Assembly: GCA_023418355.1 (NCBI GenBank)
Contig: JAEZZU010000129.1
Location: 1 to 13,716 of the forward strand
Direction: 5' to 3'
DNA from: Pseudomonadota bacterium
GTDB taxonomy: Bacteria; Pseudomonadota; Gammaproteobacteria; Burkholderiales; Burkholderiaceae_C
DNA length: 13,716 nt
Under the pieces are notes generated by a model. It saw only the letters and a program-made list of their open reading frames with translations. It did not search any database and was not told where the DNA came from. The stretch's first letter is position 1. Each line of letters starts with the position of its first letter. A program made the translations under genes and the position numbers. Of the stretch, positions 1-5,462 are shown piece after piece.

Positions 1-666
1 TGGTTTTCATCCCTTTCCCCTTCATTGCGGCACGACATATTGCGATGCGCTTACGTCAAACGGTTCAAGGATGGTGCTTTGATCTGCGCGCGTGGCGAGG
101 TGCCGGAGGAGTGGTTTGCGTGTGCCAAGGGGGCGGTGCGGGTCAGCTCCACCTCCATCACGGGCAAGCAGATCACGCTCACCTATGTGGAGCCTGGGAT
201 CTGGTTTGGAGATACCTCGATTTTCGACGGAGACCGGCGCACGCACGATGCGTACGCACACGGCGCCACCACGCTGCTGTGTGTGGCCAAGGCGGATTTC
301 AAACGTATTCTGGCCACGCACACGGAGTTTTACGAAGCCATGCTGTGGCTGGCAGCGCGGCGCATTCGCCAGCTCTATGGGCTGGTGGAAGACCTGAACA
401 CCTTGCCATTGCGTGCGCGGCTGGCCAAGCAGCTGCTGCATCTGGCGCGCAGCTATGGCATTCCCAGTCTGGCCAATGGCGAAGAGATTCGCATCGGCCT
501 GCAACTGGCACAGGAAGAGCTGGCCCAGCTGCTCGGGGCTTCACGCCAGCGCGTGAACCAGGAGCTCAAGGGCATGGAGCGCGAGGGGATCATCCGTATC
601 GAACCGGGTGGTCTGGTGGTACGTGACCGCGATGCGTTGCTGCGCATTGTGGAAACTGACTTTTAA
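1..666 (+). CDS. Crp/Fnr-family transcriptional regulator, 5' end outside the window
   Basis: Likely a DNA-binding regulator with an N-terminal cyclic-nucleotide-binding-like beta-roll and a C-terminal winged helix. The frame is open from base 1 with no stop, and the first codons (WFSSLSPSLRHDIL) already read like the family's N-terminal region. A TTG at 25 is therefore probably internal and the true start lies upstream. 221 residues are visible. The sensor domain includes the WFGDTSIFDGD segment. The HTH lies at about 499-590, with recognition helix SRQRVNQELKGMEREG at 541-588. The Arg/Ser pair that binds cAMP in CRP is not seen (RRTHDAYA follows the loop), so cAMP is an unlikely ligand. No FNR-type cysteine cluster is visible, though the far N-terminus is missing. 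It ends 6 nt before the kinase gene, whose regulation it may control (inference). The family call is firm; the effector is unknown. Confidence 0.9.
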   Translation, partial: WFSSLSPSLRHDILRCAYVKRFKDGALICARGEVPEEWFACAKGAVRVSSTSITGKQITLTYVEPGIWFGDTSIFDGDRRTHDAYAHGATTLLCVAKADFKRILATHTEFYEAMLWLAARRIRQLYGLVEDLNTLPLRARLAKQLLHLARSYGIPSLANGEEIRIGLQLAQEELAQLLGASRQRVNQELKGMEREGIIRIEPGGLVVRDRDALLRIVETDF

Positions 667-669
667 GGA
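664..669 (+). promoter_or_regulatory. Shine-Dalgarno of the kinase gene embedded in the upstream stop codon
   Basis: TAAGGA at 664-669 contains the TAA stop of the Crp/Fnr gene (664-666) and the AAGGA ribosome-binding core for the ATG at 673. Spacing is short, about 3 nt. The overlap suggests that a terminating ribosome helps initiation on the kinase gene, coupling regulator and kinase expression. Confidence 0.55.
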
Positions 670-672
670 CGT

Positions 673-1764
673 ATGAGCAACTTTGACCAATTTGTAGGTA
701 CCAGACCTGTCTCGGAAGCCCACGCTTTTGACGTTGCCGCACTGAGCACCTGGATGCAGTCCCATGTGGATGGCTTTGAAGGCCCTGTACAGGTGGAAAT
801 GTTCAAGGGTGGCCAGTCCAACCCGACCTACAAGCTGGTCACACCGGCGCGCAGCTATGTGATGCGTGCCAAGCCTGGCCCCGTGGCCAAGCTGCTGCCT
901 TCGGCCCATGCCATCGAGCGCGAATTTCGTGTGATGCGCGCGCTGGCTGATACGGACGTGCCTGTACCCCACATGTATGCGCTGTGCGAGGACGAAGCCA
1001 TCATTGGTCGCGCTTTCTACATCATGGAGTTCAAGCAGGGGCGTGTGCTCTGGGACCAGAGCCTGCCCGGCATGAGCAACGCCCAGCGTGCTGCCGTTTA
1101 CGACGAGATGAACCGCGTCATCGCCGCGCTGCATACCGTGGACGTGCATCAGCATGGGCTCGCCGACTATGGCAAGCCGGGCAATTACTTTGAGCGCCAG
1201 ATTGGCCGCTGGAGCAAGCAGTACCAGGCCTCCATCACGCAGCCTATCGAAGAGATGGACCATCTCATGGCCTGGCTGCCTGCCCATATGCCCGACAGCG
1301 CCAGGGATGAGCGCAAGGTGTCCATCGTCCATGGCGACTACCGCATGGACAACCTGATGTTTGCAACAGAGGAAGACCGTGTTGTGGCCGTGCTGGACTG
1401 GGAGCTGTCCACACTGGGCCATCCGCTGGCGGACTTCAGCTACCACTGCATGGCCTGGCACATTCCCGCCAGTCTGGGGCGTGGCATTGGCGGGCTGGAT
1501 ATTGCTGCGCTGGGCATTCCCAGCGAGCAGGACTACATGCACCTCTACTGCGAGCGCACCGGGCTGGCAACGCCGGAGCAGCTGCAGGCGGACTGGCACT
1601 TTTACCTGGCCTACAACATGTTCCGCATTGCGGCCATCTTGCAGGGCATTGCCAAACGCGTAGAGGCTGGCACGGCGTCCAGCGCACAGGCCAAGGCCGC
1701 TGGTGAGACAGCGCGGCCCATGGCTCAGCTGGCCTGGGCCTACGCGCAAAAACACGGCGGTTGA
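673..1764 (+). CDS. Phosphotransferase-family acyl-CoA kinase (LvaA / ACAD11 kinase-domain-like)
   Basis: A 363-residue cytoplasmic protein with the aminoglycoside-phosphotransferase/choline-kinase fold. Visible motifs are a glycine-rich nucleotide loop GGQSNPTYKL (46-55), a beta-3 lysine in MRAKPGP (Lys67), the catalytic loop HGDYRMDN (220-227) and the metal-binding LDWE (241-244). This is the subfamily that stands next to, or is fused to, ACAD10/11-type acyl-CoA dehydrogenases. In Pseudomonas putida the related LvaA phosphorylates the 4-hydroxyl of 4-hydroxyvaleryl-CoA. By analogy this enzyme may phosphorylate a 4-hydroxyacyl-CoA for the dehydrogenase encoded 117 nt downstream. No lvaB-like small partner gene is present in the gap. 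Antibiotic phosphorylation is unlikely given the neighbours. Start ATG 673 fits the AAGGA at 665-669. Family call is strong; substrate is inferred. Confidence 0.88.
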   Translation: MSNFDQFVGTRPVSEAHAFDVAALSTWMQSHVDGFEGPVQVEMFKGGQSNPTYKLVTPARSYVMRAKPGPVAKLLPSAHAIEREFRVMRALADTDVPVPHMYALCEDEAIIGRAFYIMEFKQGRVLWDQSLPGMSNAQRAAVYDEMNRVIAALHTVDVHQHGLADYGKPGNYFERQIGRWSKQYQASITQPIEEMDHLMAWLPAHMPDSARDERKVSIVHGDYRMDNLMFATEEDRVVAVLDWELSTLGHPLADFSYHCMAWHIPASLGRGIGGLDIAALGIPSEQDYMHLYCERTGLATPEQLQADWHFYLAYNMFRIAAILQGIAKRVEAGTASSAQAKAAGETARPMAQLAWAYAQKHGG

Positions 1765-1771
1765 GTTTTTG

Positions 1772-1800
1772 TGCAGACACAGCAGGTCTGCAGGCTTTTT
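1772..1800 (+). terminator. Possible weak intrinsic terminator or attenuator between kinase and dehydrogenase
   Basis: TGCAGAC (1772-1778) and GTCTGCA (1786-1792) form a perfect 7-bp stem with a 7-nt loop, followed by GGC and five T (1796-1800). It starts 7 nt after the kinase stop. The stem is short and the T-run is offset by 3 nt, so it may only reduce read-through into the dehydrogenase gene, which has its own strong ribosome-binding site. The rest of the 117-nt gap shows only a minor 5-bp stem (1817-1821/1828-1832). Confidence 0.35.
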
Positions 1801-1870
1801 CCCTTCATGCATCAGACGGCAGGCGATTGCCGAAGGGCAGCGCTCGCCCATGTTTCGCCCTAACTACGAC

Positions 1871-1876
1871 AGGAGG
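1871..1876 (+). promoter_or_regulatory. Strong Shine-Dalgarno of the acyl-CoA dehydrogenase gene
   Basis: A perfect AGGAGG ends 5 nt before ATG 1882, which fixes the dehydrogenase start. It is far stronger than the site of the upstream kinase gene, suggesting the dehydrogenase is made in larger amounts from any shared transcript. Confidence 0.8.
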
Positions 1877-1881
1877 CTCCC

Positions 1882-3156
1882 ATGGATTTTGATTACTCCC
1901 CCAAGACCAAGGAACTGCAGGCACGCTTGCTGCGCTTCATGGACGAATACATCTACCCGAACGAGCAGGCATTTCAGCAGGAGCTGGAAGCCAATACCCA
2001 GGCGGGCAAGCGCTGGACGCCGCTGCAACTGATTGAAGGCCTGAAGGACAAGGCCAAGGAGCAGGGACTGTGGAACCTGTTTCTGCCACAGGACACGGCC
2101 GAGATTGCTGGGGTACAGGGCGCAGGGCTGACGAATCAGGAATACGCACCGCTGGCGGAAATCATGGGCCGTGTAGGCTGGGCATCGGAAGTTTTCAACT
2201 GCTCGGCCCCTGACACGGGCAATATGGAAACGATTGCGCGCTATGGCACTGAGGAGCACCGCAAGCAGTGGCTGCTGCCCTTGCTCAACGGTGAGATCCG
2301 TTCCGCATTTGCGATGACCGAGCCCGAGGTGGCATCGAGTGATGCCACCAATATCTGCACGCGCATTGAGCGCCAGGGTGACGAGTATGTGATCAACGGT
2401 CACAAGTGGTGGATTTCCGGCGCTGGCGATCCACGCTGCGCCATCTACATCGTCATGGGAAAGAGCAACCCTGACGCCGCCAAGCATGCGCAGCAGAGCA
2501 TGGTGCTGGTGCCTGCCGACACCCCCGGTGTGCGCGTAGTACGCCCGCTGCAGGTGCTGGGCTATGACGATGCGCCGCACGGCCACATGGAAATGTATTT
2601 TGAGAACGTGCGCGTGCCTGCCAGCAATATTCTGCTGGGGGAGGGCCGTGGTTTTGAAATTGCGCAGGGCCGCCTGGGTCCCGGGCGTATCCACCACTGC
2701 ATGCGCCTGATTGGTCAGGCCGAGCGTGCGCTGGAGCTGATGTGCAAGCGTGCCTCCAGCCGCGTAGCCTTTGGCAAGACCGTGGCGCAGCAGACTGTGA
2801 CGCAGGAGCGCATTGCCGAAGCCCGCTGCCGTATCGACATGGCACGCCTGCTCACGCTCAAGGCGGCCTGGATGATGGACACTGTGGGCAACAAGGTGGC
2901 ACGTACAGAAATCGCCATGATCAAGGTGGTGGCGCCCAAGCTGGCCTGTGACGTGATTGACTGGGCCATGCAGGTGCATGGCGGCGGTGGCATGAGCCAG
3001 GACTTCCCGCTGGCCCACGCCTACACCACGGCGCGCACGCTGCGCTTTGCGGATGGTCCTGATGAAGTGCACCGCAATGCGATTGCCAAGTGGGAGCTGG
3101 GCAAGTACAGCGAATATGGGCGTGATGCGCAGGTGCCTGTGACGCGCGGCGCATAA
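1882..3156 (+). CDS. Acyl-CoA dehydrogenase, ACAD11/LvaC-like
   Basis: A 424-residue FAD-dependent acyl-CoA dehydrogenase. The N-terminal helical domain covers about 1-140. The FAD/substrate-binding beta domain contains AMTEPEVASSDATNI (144-158) and NGHKWWISGAGDP (172-184). The C-terminal helical domain contains SSRVAFGKTVAQQ (292-304) and QVHGGGGMSQDFPLA (364-378). At the catalytic-base column, where medium-chain enzymes have the Glu of YEG, this protein reads ADGPDEVHR with Asp391. As I recall, ADGPDEVH-type sequence is typical of the ACAD10/11 and LvaC group. Pairing with the upstream kinase suggests conversion of phosphorylated 4-hydroxyacyl-CoA to an enoyl or rearranged acyl-CoA that can enter beta-oxidation. 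It would act in the cytoplasm with an electron-transfer flavoprotein partner if it oxidises. Ordinary acyl-CoA dehydrogenation remains possible. Confidence 0.9.
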   Translation: MDFDYSPKTKELQARLLRFMDEYIYPNEQAFQQELEANTQAGKRWTPLQLIEGLKDKAKEQGLWNLFLPQDTAEIAGVQGAGLTNQEYAPLAEIMGRVGWASEVFNCSAPDTGNMETIARYGTEEHRKQWLLPLLNGEIRSAFAMTEPEVASSDATNICTRIERQGDEYVINGHKWWISGAGDPRCAIYIVMGKSNPDAAKHAQQSMVLVPADTPGVRVVRPLQVLGYDDAPHGHMEMYFENVRVPASNILLGEGRGFEIAQGRLGPGRIHHCMRLIGQAERALELMCKRASSRVAFGKTVAQQTVTQERIAEARCRIDMARLLTLKAAWMMDTVGNKVARTEIAMIKVVAPKLACDVIDWAMQVHGGGGMSQDFPLAHAYTTARTLRFADGPDEVHRNAIAKWELGKYSEYGRDAQVPVTRGA

Positions 3157-3175
3157 GCAAGCAGCTGGCGAAAAA

Positions 3176-3203
3176 AGAAAAGCGACCCGAGGGTCGCTTT
3201 TCT
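3176..3203. terminator. Bidirectional rho-independent terminator
   Basis: A perfect 12-bp inverted repeat (AGAAAAGCGACC at 3176-3187, GGTCGCTTTTCT at 3192-3203) encloses a CGAG tetraloop. T-rich sequence lies on the right and a six-A run (3171-3176) on the left, so it can end transcription from both directions. It lies between the convergent dehydrogenase (stop 3156) and the parvulin gene (stop 3226, - strand), exactly where a shared terminator is expected. Confidence 0.9.
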
Positions 3204-3225
3204 GTATGTGGCGCAGCCGTGCGGC

Positions 3226-4014
3226 TTATTCCACCTTGGCCTTGGCGCGCAGGTCTTCCTGGAACTGCACCATCTTTTGCTGTTCCAGCTGGGAGGCGAT
3301 CTGGGGCTTGATGTCTTCCAGAGCAGGCAGCTCAGCGTCGCGGACATCGTCCACGCGGATCACGTGCCAGCCGAACTGGCTCTTGGCGGGGGTGTCGCTG
3401 ACTTCACCCTTTTTCAGCTTGAGCATGGCTTCGGTGAACTCAGGCACGTAGTTGGAAGGGCTGGCCCAGTCCAGATCGCCGCCATTCTTGGCAGAACCTG
3501 GGTCCTTGGATTCCTTCTTGGCGATGTCTTCAAATTTCTTGGCGCCGGACTTGATCTCCGCAATGATGGCCTTGGCACGGTCTTCGGAGTCCACCAGGAT
3601 GTGGCGTGCGCGGTATTCCTTGCTGGAGTTGGCGGCTACGAACTTGTCGTATTCGGCCTTGATCTCACCGTCAGTGACGGGGTTCTTCTTCAGGAAGTCG
3701 GAGAACAGCTCGCGGATCAGCAGGGTTTCGCGTGCCAGTTCCATCTGCATCTTGTACTCGGGCGAGGCTTCCAGACCGCGCTTGGAAGCTTCCTGCATGA
3801 AGATTTCACGCGCGATGATTTCGTCCTTGATCTGAGGGTCCATCTCGGCAGGGACGGGGCGGCCGGAGCTTTCGATCTGCTGCTTCAGTGCGTGGAAGCG
3901 CTCCATGGGTACGGGCTTGCCGTTAACAATAGCCAAGTTTTGCGCAGAAGCCGAAAGGGCGACAGTGCCCAACACGACGGCGGCCACCAGGTTGGGCAAA
4001 AGCTGTTTTTTCAT
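3226..4014 (-). CDS. Periplasmic parvulin-type peptidyl-prolyl cis-trans isomerase (Par27-like)
   Basis: A 262-residue secreted foldase. It begins MKKQLLPNLVAAVVLGTVA with a Sec signal peptide and an ASA cleavage site before residue 25. An N-terminal helical chaperone-like part covers about 26-130. A single parvulin domain covers about 133-224, with RARHILV (136-142), GGDLDW (178-183) and FGWHVIRVDD (214-223). A charged helical tail follows. One parvulin domain, length and lineage match Par27 of Bordetella rather than the two-domain SurA. It should catalyse prolyl isomerisation and hold unfolded outer-membrane or secreted proteins in the periplasm. The frame stays open upstream to 4143, but that stretch overlaps bolA and lacks a signal peptide at its start, so ATG 4014 is chosen. 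It is the last gene of the minus-strand operon, 71 nt after bolA. Confidence 0.92.
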   Translation of the reverse strand: MKKQLLPNLVAAVVLGTVALSASAQNLAIVNGKPVPMERFHALKQQIESSGRPVPAEMDPQIKDEIIAREIFMQEASKRGLEASPEYKMQMELARETLLIRELFSDFLKKNPVTDGEIKAEYDKFVAANSSKEYRARHILVDSEDRAKAIIAEIKSGAKKFEDIAKKESKDPGSAKNGGDLDWASPSNYVPEFTEAMLKLKKGEVSDTPAKSQFGWHVIRVDDVRDAELPALEDIKPQIASQLEQQKMVQFQEDLRAKAKVE

Positions 4015-4047
4015 GCGGAAATCCAAGAAAAGGTGTGAAGGTTGGTG

Positions 4048-4069
4048 CTTGCCAACGACCGTTGGCAAG
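4048..4069. promoter_or_regulatory. Perfect palindrome between bolA and the parvulin gene
   Basis: CTTGCCAACG (4048-4057) and CGTTGGCAAG (4060-4069) are perfect 10-base inverted copies with only AC between them. The element lies 33 nt upstream of the parvulin start and 16 nt past the bolA stop. On the minus-strand transcript no T-run follows, so it is not a normal terminator. It could be a DNA operator for a dimeric regulator or an mRNA hairpin that protects or partly separates the two cistrons. Confidence 0.55.
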
Positions 4070-4085
4070 TCTTTGACATCGTAGG

Positions 4086-4352
4086 TCACAGCACTTCGAT
4101 AGCCAGCGCGTGCAGGCCCTGATCGATGAAAGCTTGCAGGCAATCATACACAAGGCGATGACGCGCTACGCGGCTCTTGCCGGCAAAGGCATCGCAGGCA
4201 ATACGGACGCGAAAGTGTGTGCCAAATCCTGTGCCATTGGCGCCTGCGTGGCCTGCGTGGGCTGCGCTTTCGTCAATGACTTCCAGCTGGGCAGGTGCCA
4301 GCCGCTCGCGCAGCACGGCTTCAATTGCAGCAGCGGTGATGGGCTCACTCAT
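4086..4352 (-). CDS. bolA: BolA-family protein
   Basis: An 88-residue BolA-fold protein. The class II KH-like core is visible with THFRVRIACDAFAGKSRVARHR (in two parts: THFRVRIACDAF and AGKSRVARHR), then a helix YDCLQAFIDQG and the closing HALAIEV strand typical of the family. BolA proteins bind monothiol glutaredoxins and [2Fe-2S] clusters and influence iron-sulfur handling, envelope shape and stress responses. The segment between strands is slightly long and Ala/Gly/His-rich (HAGHAGANGTG); His residues there could serve as cluster ligands, but that is inference. The start ATG 4352 has a clear AAGGAG (4360-4365, minus strand) at 7-nt spacing. The gene overlaps the end of yciB by 8 nt, so its ribosome-binding site lies inside yciB, indicating translational coupling. 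Confidence 0.92.
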   Translation of the reverse strand: MSEPITAAAIEAVLRERLAPAQLEVIDESAAHAGHAGANGTGFGTHFRVRIACDAFAGKSRVARHRLVYDCLQAFIDQGLHALAIEVL

Positions 4353-4905
4353 GGGGCTGCTCCTTGCTGGTGGGGTCTGCGTCCTTGAGGTAGCGGCTCA
4401 GATACACCGCCTGCGCCACCACAAAGACCAGCATCAGCCCCAGACCACCGAACATCTTGAAGTTGACCCAGGTGTCGGTATCAAAGCTGAAGGCAATCCA
4501 GATGTTCAGCACGCCCATGACCGCAAAGAAGCCGGTCCAGGCCCAGTTGAGGGTGTTCCAGACGGGGTCAGGCAGCTGCATCTGTGCGCCCATCAGGCTT
4601 TTGATGAAGTTCTTCTTGAAGATCAGGTTGCCAACCAGCAGGGCGCCACCCATGAGCCAGTACAGCACGGTGGGCTTCCATTTGATGAAGTTCTCATCGT
4701 GGGCCAGCAGCGTGGCACCGCCAAACACCACGATCACGGCCAGGCTGATCCACTGCATGGGCTCGACCTTGCCATGCTTGAAGCGCAGGTAGGCGATTTG
4801 CACGATGGTGGCAACGATGGCGACAGCGGTGGCTGCATAGATGCCCCAGACCTTGAAAGCCACGAAGAACAGAAGAATGGGGAAGAAATCAATCAGCAGT
4901 TTCAT
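4345..4905 (-). CDS. yciB: Septation protein A / inner-membrane-spanning protein YciB
   Basis: A 186-residue polytopic inner-membrane protein (also called IspZ or septation protein A). The start MKLLIDFFPILLFF is the family hallmark. About five hydrophobic segments follow, including the conserved LYWLMGGALLVGNLIFKKN region and the WNTLNWAWTGFFAVMG motif. It takes part in cell-envelope integrity and septation in enterobacteria, where it interacts with division and elongation proteins (family knowledge). The frame extends upstream to 5016, but those 37 residues are non-hydrophobic, Pro/Arg-rich and not typical of the family, so ATG 4905 is chosen. No good Shine-Dalgarno precedes it; a small hairpin occupies that place. 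It lies between msrB (131-nt gap) and bolA (8-nt overlap). Confidence 0.93.
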   Translation of the reverse strand: MKLLIDFFPILLFFVAFKVWGIYAATAVAIVATIVQIAYLRFKHGKVEPMQWISLAVIVVFGGATLLAHDENFIKWKPTVLYWLMGGALLVGNLIFKKNFIKSLMGAQMQLPDPVWNTLNWAWTGFFAVMGVLNIWIAFSFDTDTWVNFKMFGGLGLMLVFVVAQAVYLSRYLKDADPTSKEQPHE

Positions 4906-4914
4906 GAAACATTG

Positions 4915-4930
4915 GGGCAGCGTGCTGCCC
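4915..4930 (-). other. Small hairpin just upstream of the yciB start
   Basis: GGGCAGC (4915-4921) and GCTGCCC (4924-4930) are perfect inverted copies with a 2-nt centre. In practice this gives a 6-bp stem with a tetraloop. It ends 9 nt before the yciB ATG, where a ribosome-binding site would normally be, and no AGGAG-like sequence is seen. It may limit or gate yciB translation; no T-run makes it a poor terminator. Confidence 0.4.
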
Positions 4931-5009
4931 GCAGACATGCGAAAGATGCCAAGCATGCCATAGCCTGGCGGTGTATTTGGTCGCAAAGGCCTTGACGGGC
5001 TTGGGCAAA

Positions 5010-5026
5010 GCCACACAGTGCGTGGC
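5010..5026 (-). terminator. Possible weak terminator after msrB
   Basis: Read on the minus strand, GCCACGC (5026-5020), a 3-nt loop ACT and GTGTGGC (5016-5010) form a 7-bp stem with one G-U pair, then TTTGCCC. It begins 11 nt beyond the msrB stop. The T-run is only three bases, so it may be a partial terminator or 3'-end stabiliser. If active, yciB-bolA-parvulin would need their own promoter in 4906-5009. Confidence 0.3.
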
Positions 5027-5036
5027 CGCAGCAGGC

Positions 5037-5462
5037 TCAGGGCTGTGTGTCAGGCGCAGGATCCTGAAAATCCAGCGAGGCCGAGTTCATGCAGTAGCGC
5101 AGGCCGGTGGGCGTAGGGCCATCGGGGAAGACGTGGCCCAGATGGGCACCGCACTGGCTGCATACGGTTTCGGTGCGCACCATGTTGTGGCTGTAGTCCA
5201 CGATTTCCTTGATGGCACCGGGCACCGCCTGCGAGAAGCTGGGCCAGCCGCAGCCTGCGTCGAACTTGGTGTCCGCATCAAACAGCTTGGCACCGCAGCA
5301 CACGCAGTGGTAGCTGCCATCGGCCCAGTGCTGTTCGTACTTGCCCGTGAAGGGGCGCTCGGTCGCAGCTTTGCGCGTGACCTCGTAGGCACGAGGTTCG
5401 GCACCTTTGGCCTGCAGCAGTTCAAACCATTCGGTATCGGTCTTCTGGATGGGAAAGGTCAT
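5037..5462 (-). CDS. msrB: Peptide-methionine (R)-S-oxide reductase MsrB
   Basis: A 141-residue cytoplasmic enzyme (no signal peptide) that reduces methionine-R-sulfoxide in proteins, repairing oxidative damage with thioredoxin as electron donor. Zinc-site pairs are Cys53/Cys56 (HCVCCGAKLF) and Cys101/Cys104 (VCSQCGAHLGH). The conserved CGWPSF is at 71-76, and the catalytic Cys124 is in RYCMNSASLDF. Cys71 occupies the place where two-cysteine MsrBs carry the resolving cysteine, as I recall. ATG 5462 is preferred over an upstream ATG at 5495 because MTFPIQKTDTEW is the family-like start and because it overlaps the selO stop by ATGA. That 4-nt overlap indicates translational coupling to selO. 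Length is normal for a stand-alone MsrB. Confidence 0.95.
   Translation of the reverse strand: MTFPIQKTDTEWFELLQAKGAEPRAYEVTRKAATERPFTGKYEQHWADGSYHCVCCGAKLFDADTKFDAGCGWPSFSQAVPGAIKEIVDYSHNMVRTETVCSQCGAHLGHVFPDGPTPTGLRYCMNSASLDFQDPAPDTQP

Noticed and set aside
541..3072. Long minus-strand open frames opposite the kinase (541-1851) and dehydrogenase (1864-3072)
   Set aside because: They are antisense shadows of clearly conserved plus-strand genes in high-GC DNA. Translations are His/Arg/Gln-rich with no recognisable domain.
4015..4143. N-terminal extension of the parvulin protein to 4143
   Set aside because: It overlaps the bolA coding region and would bury the signal peptide. ATG 4014 gives a normal secreted protein.
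4906..5016. N-terminal extension of YciB to 5016
   Set aside because: The added residues are Pro/Arg/Ser-rich and precede the conserved MKLLIDFFPILLFF start.
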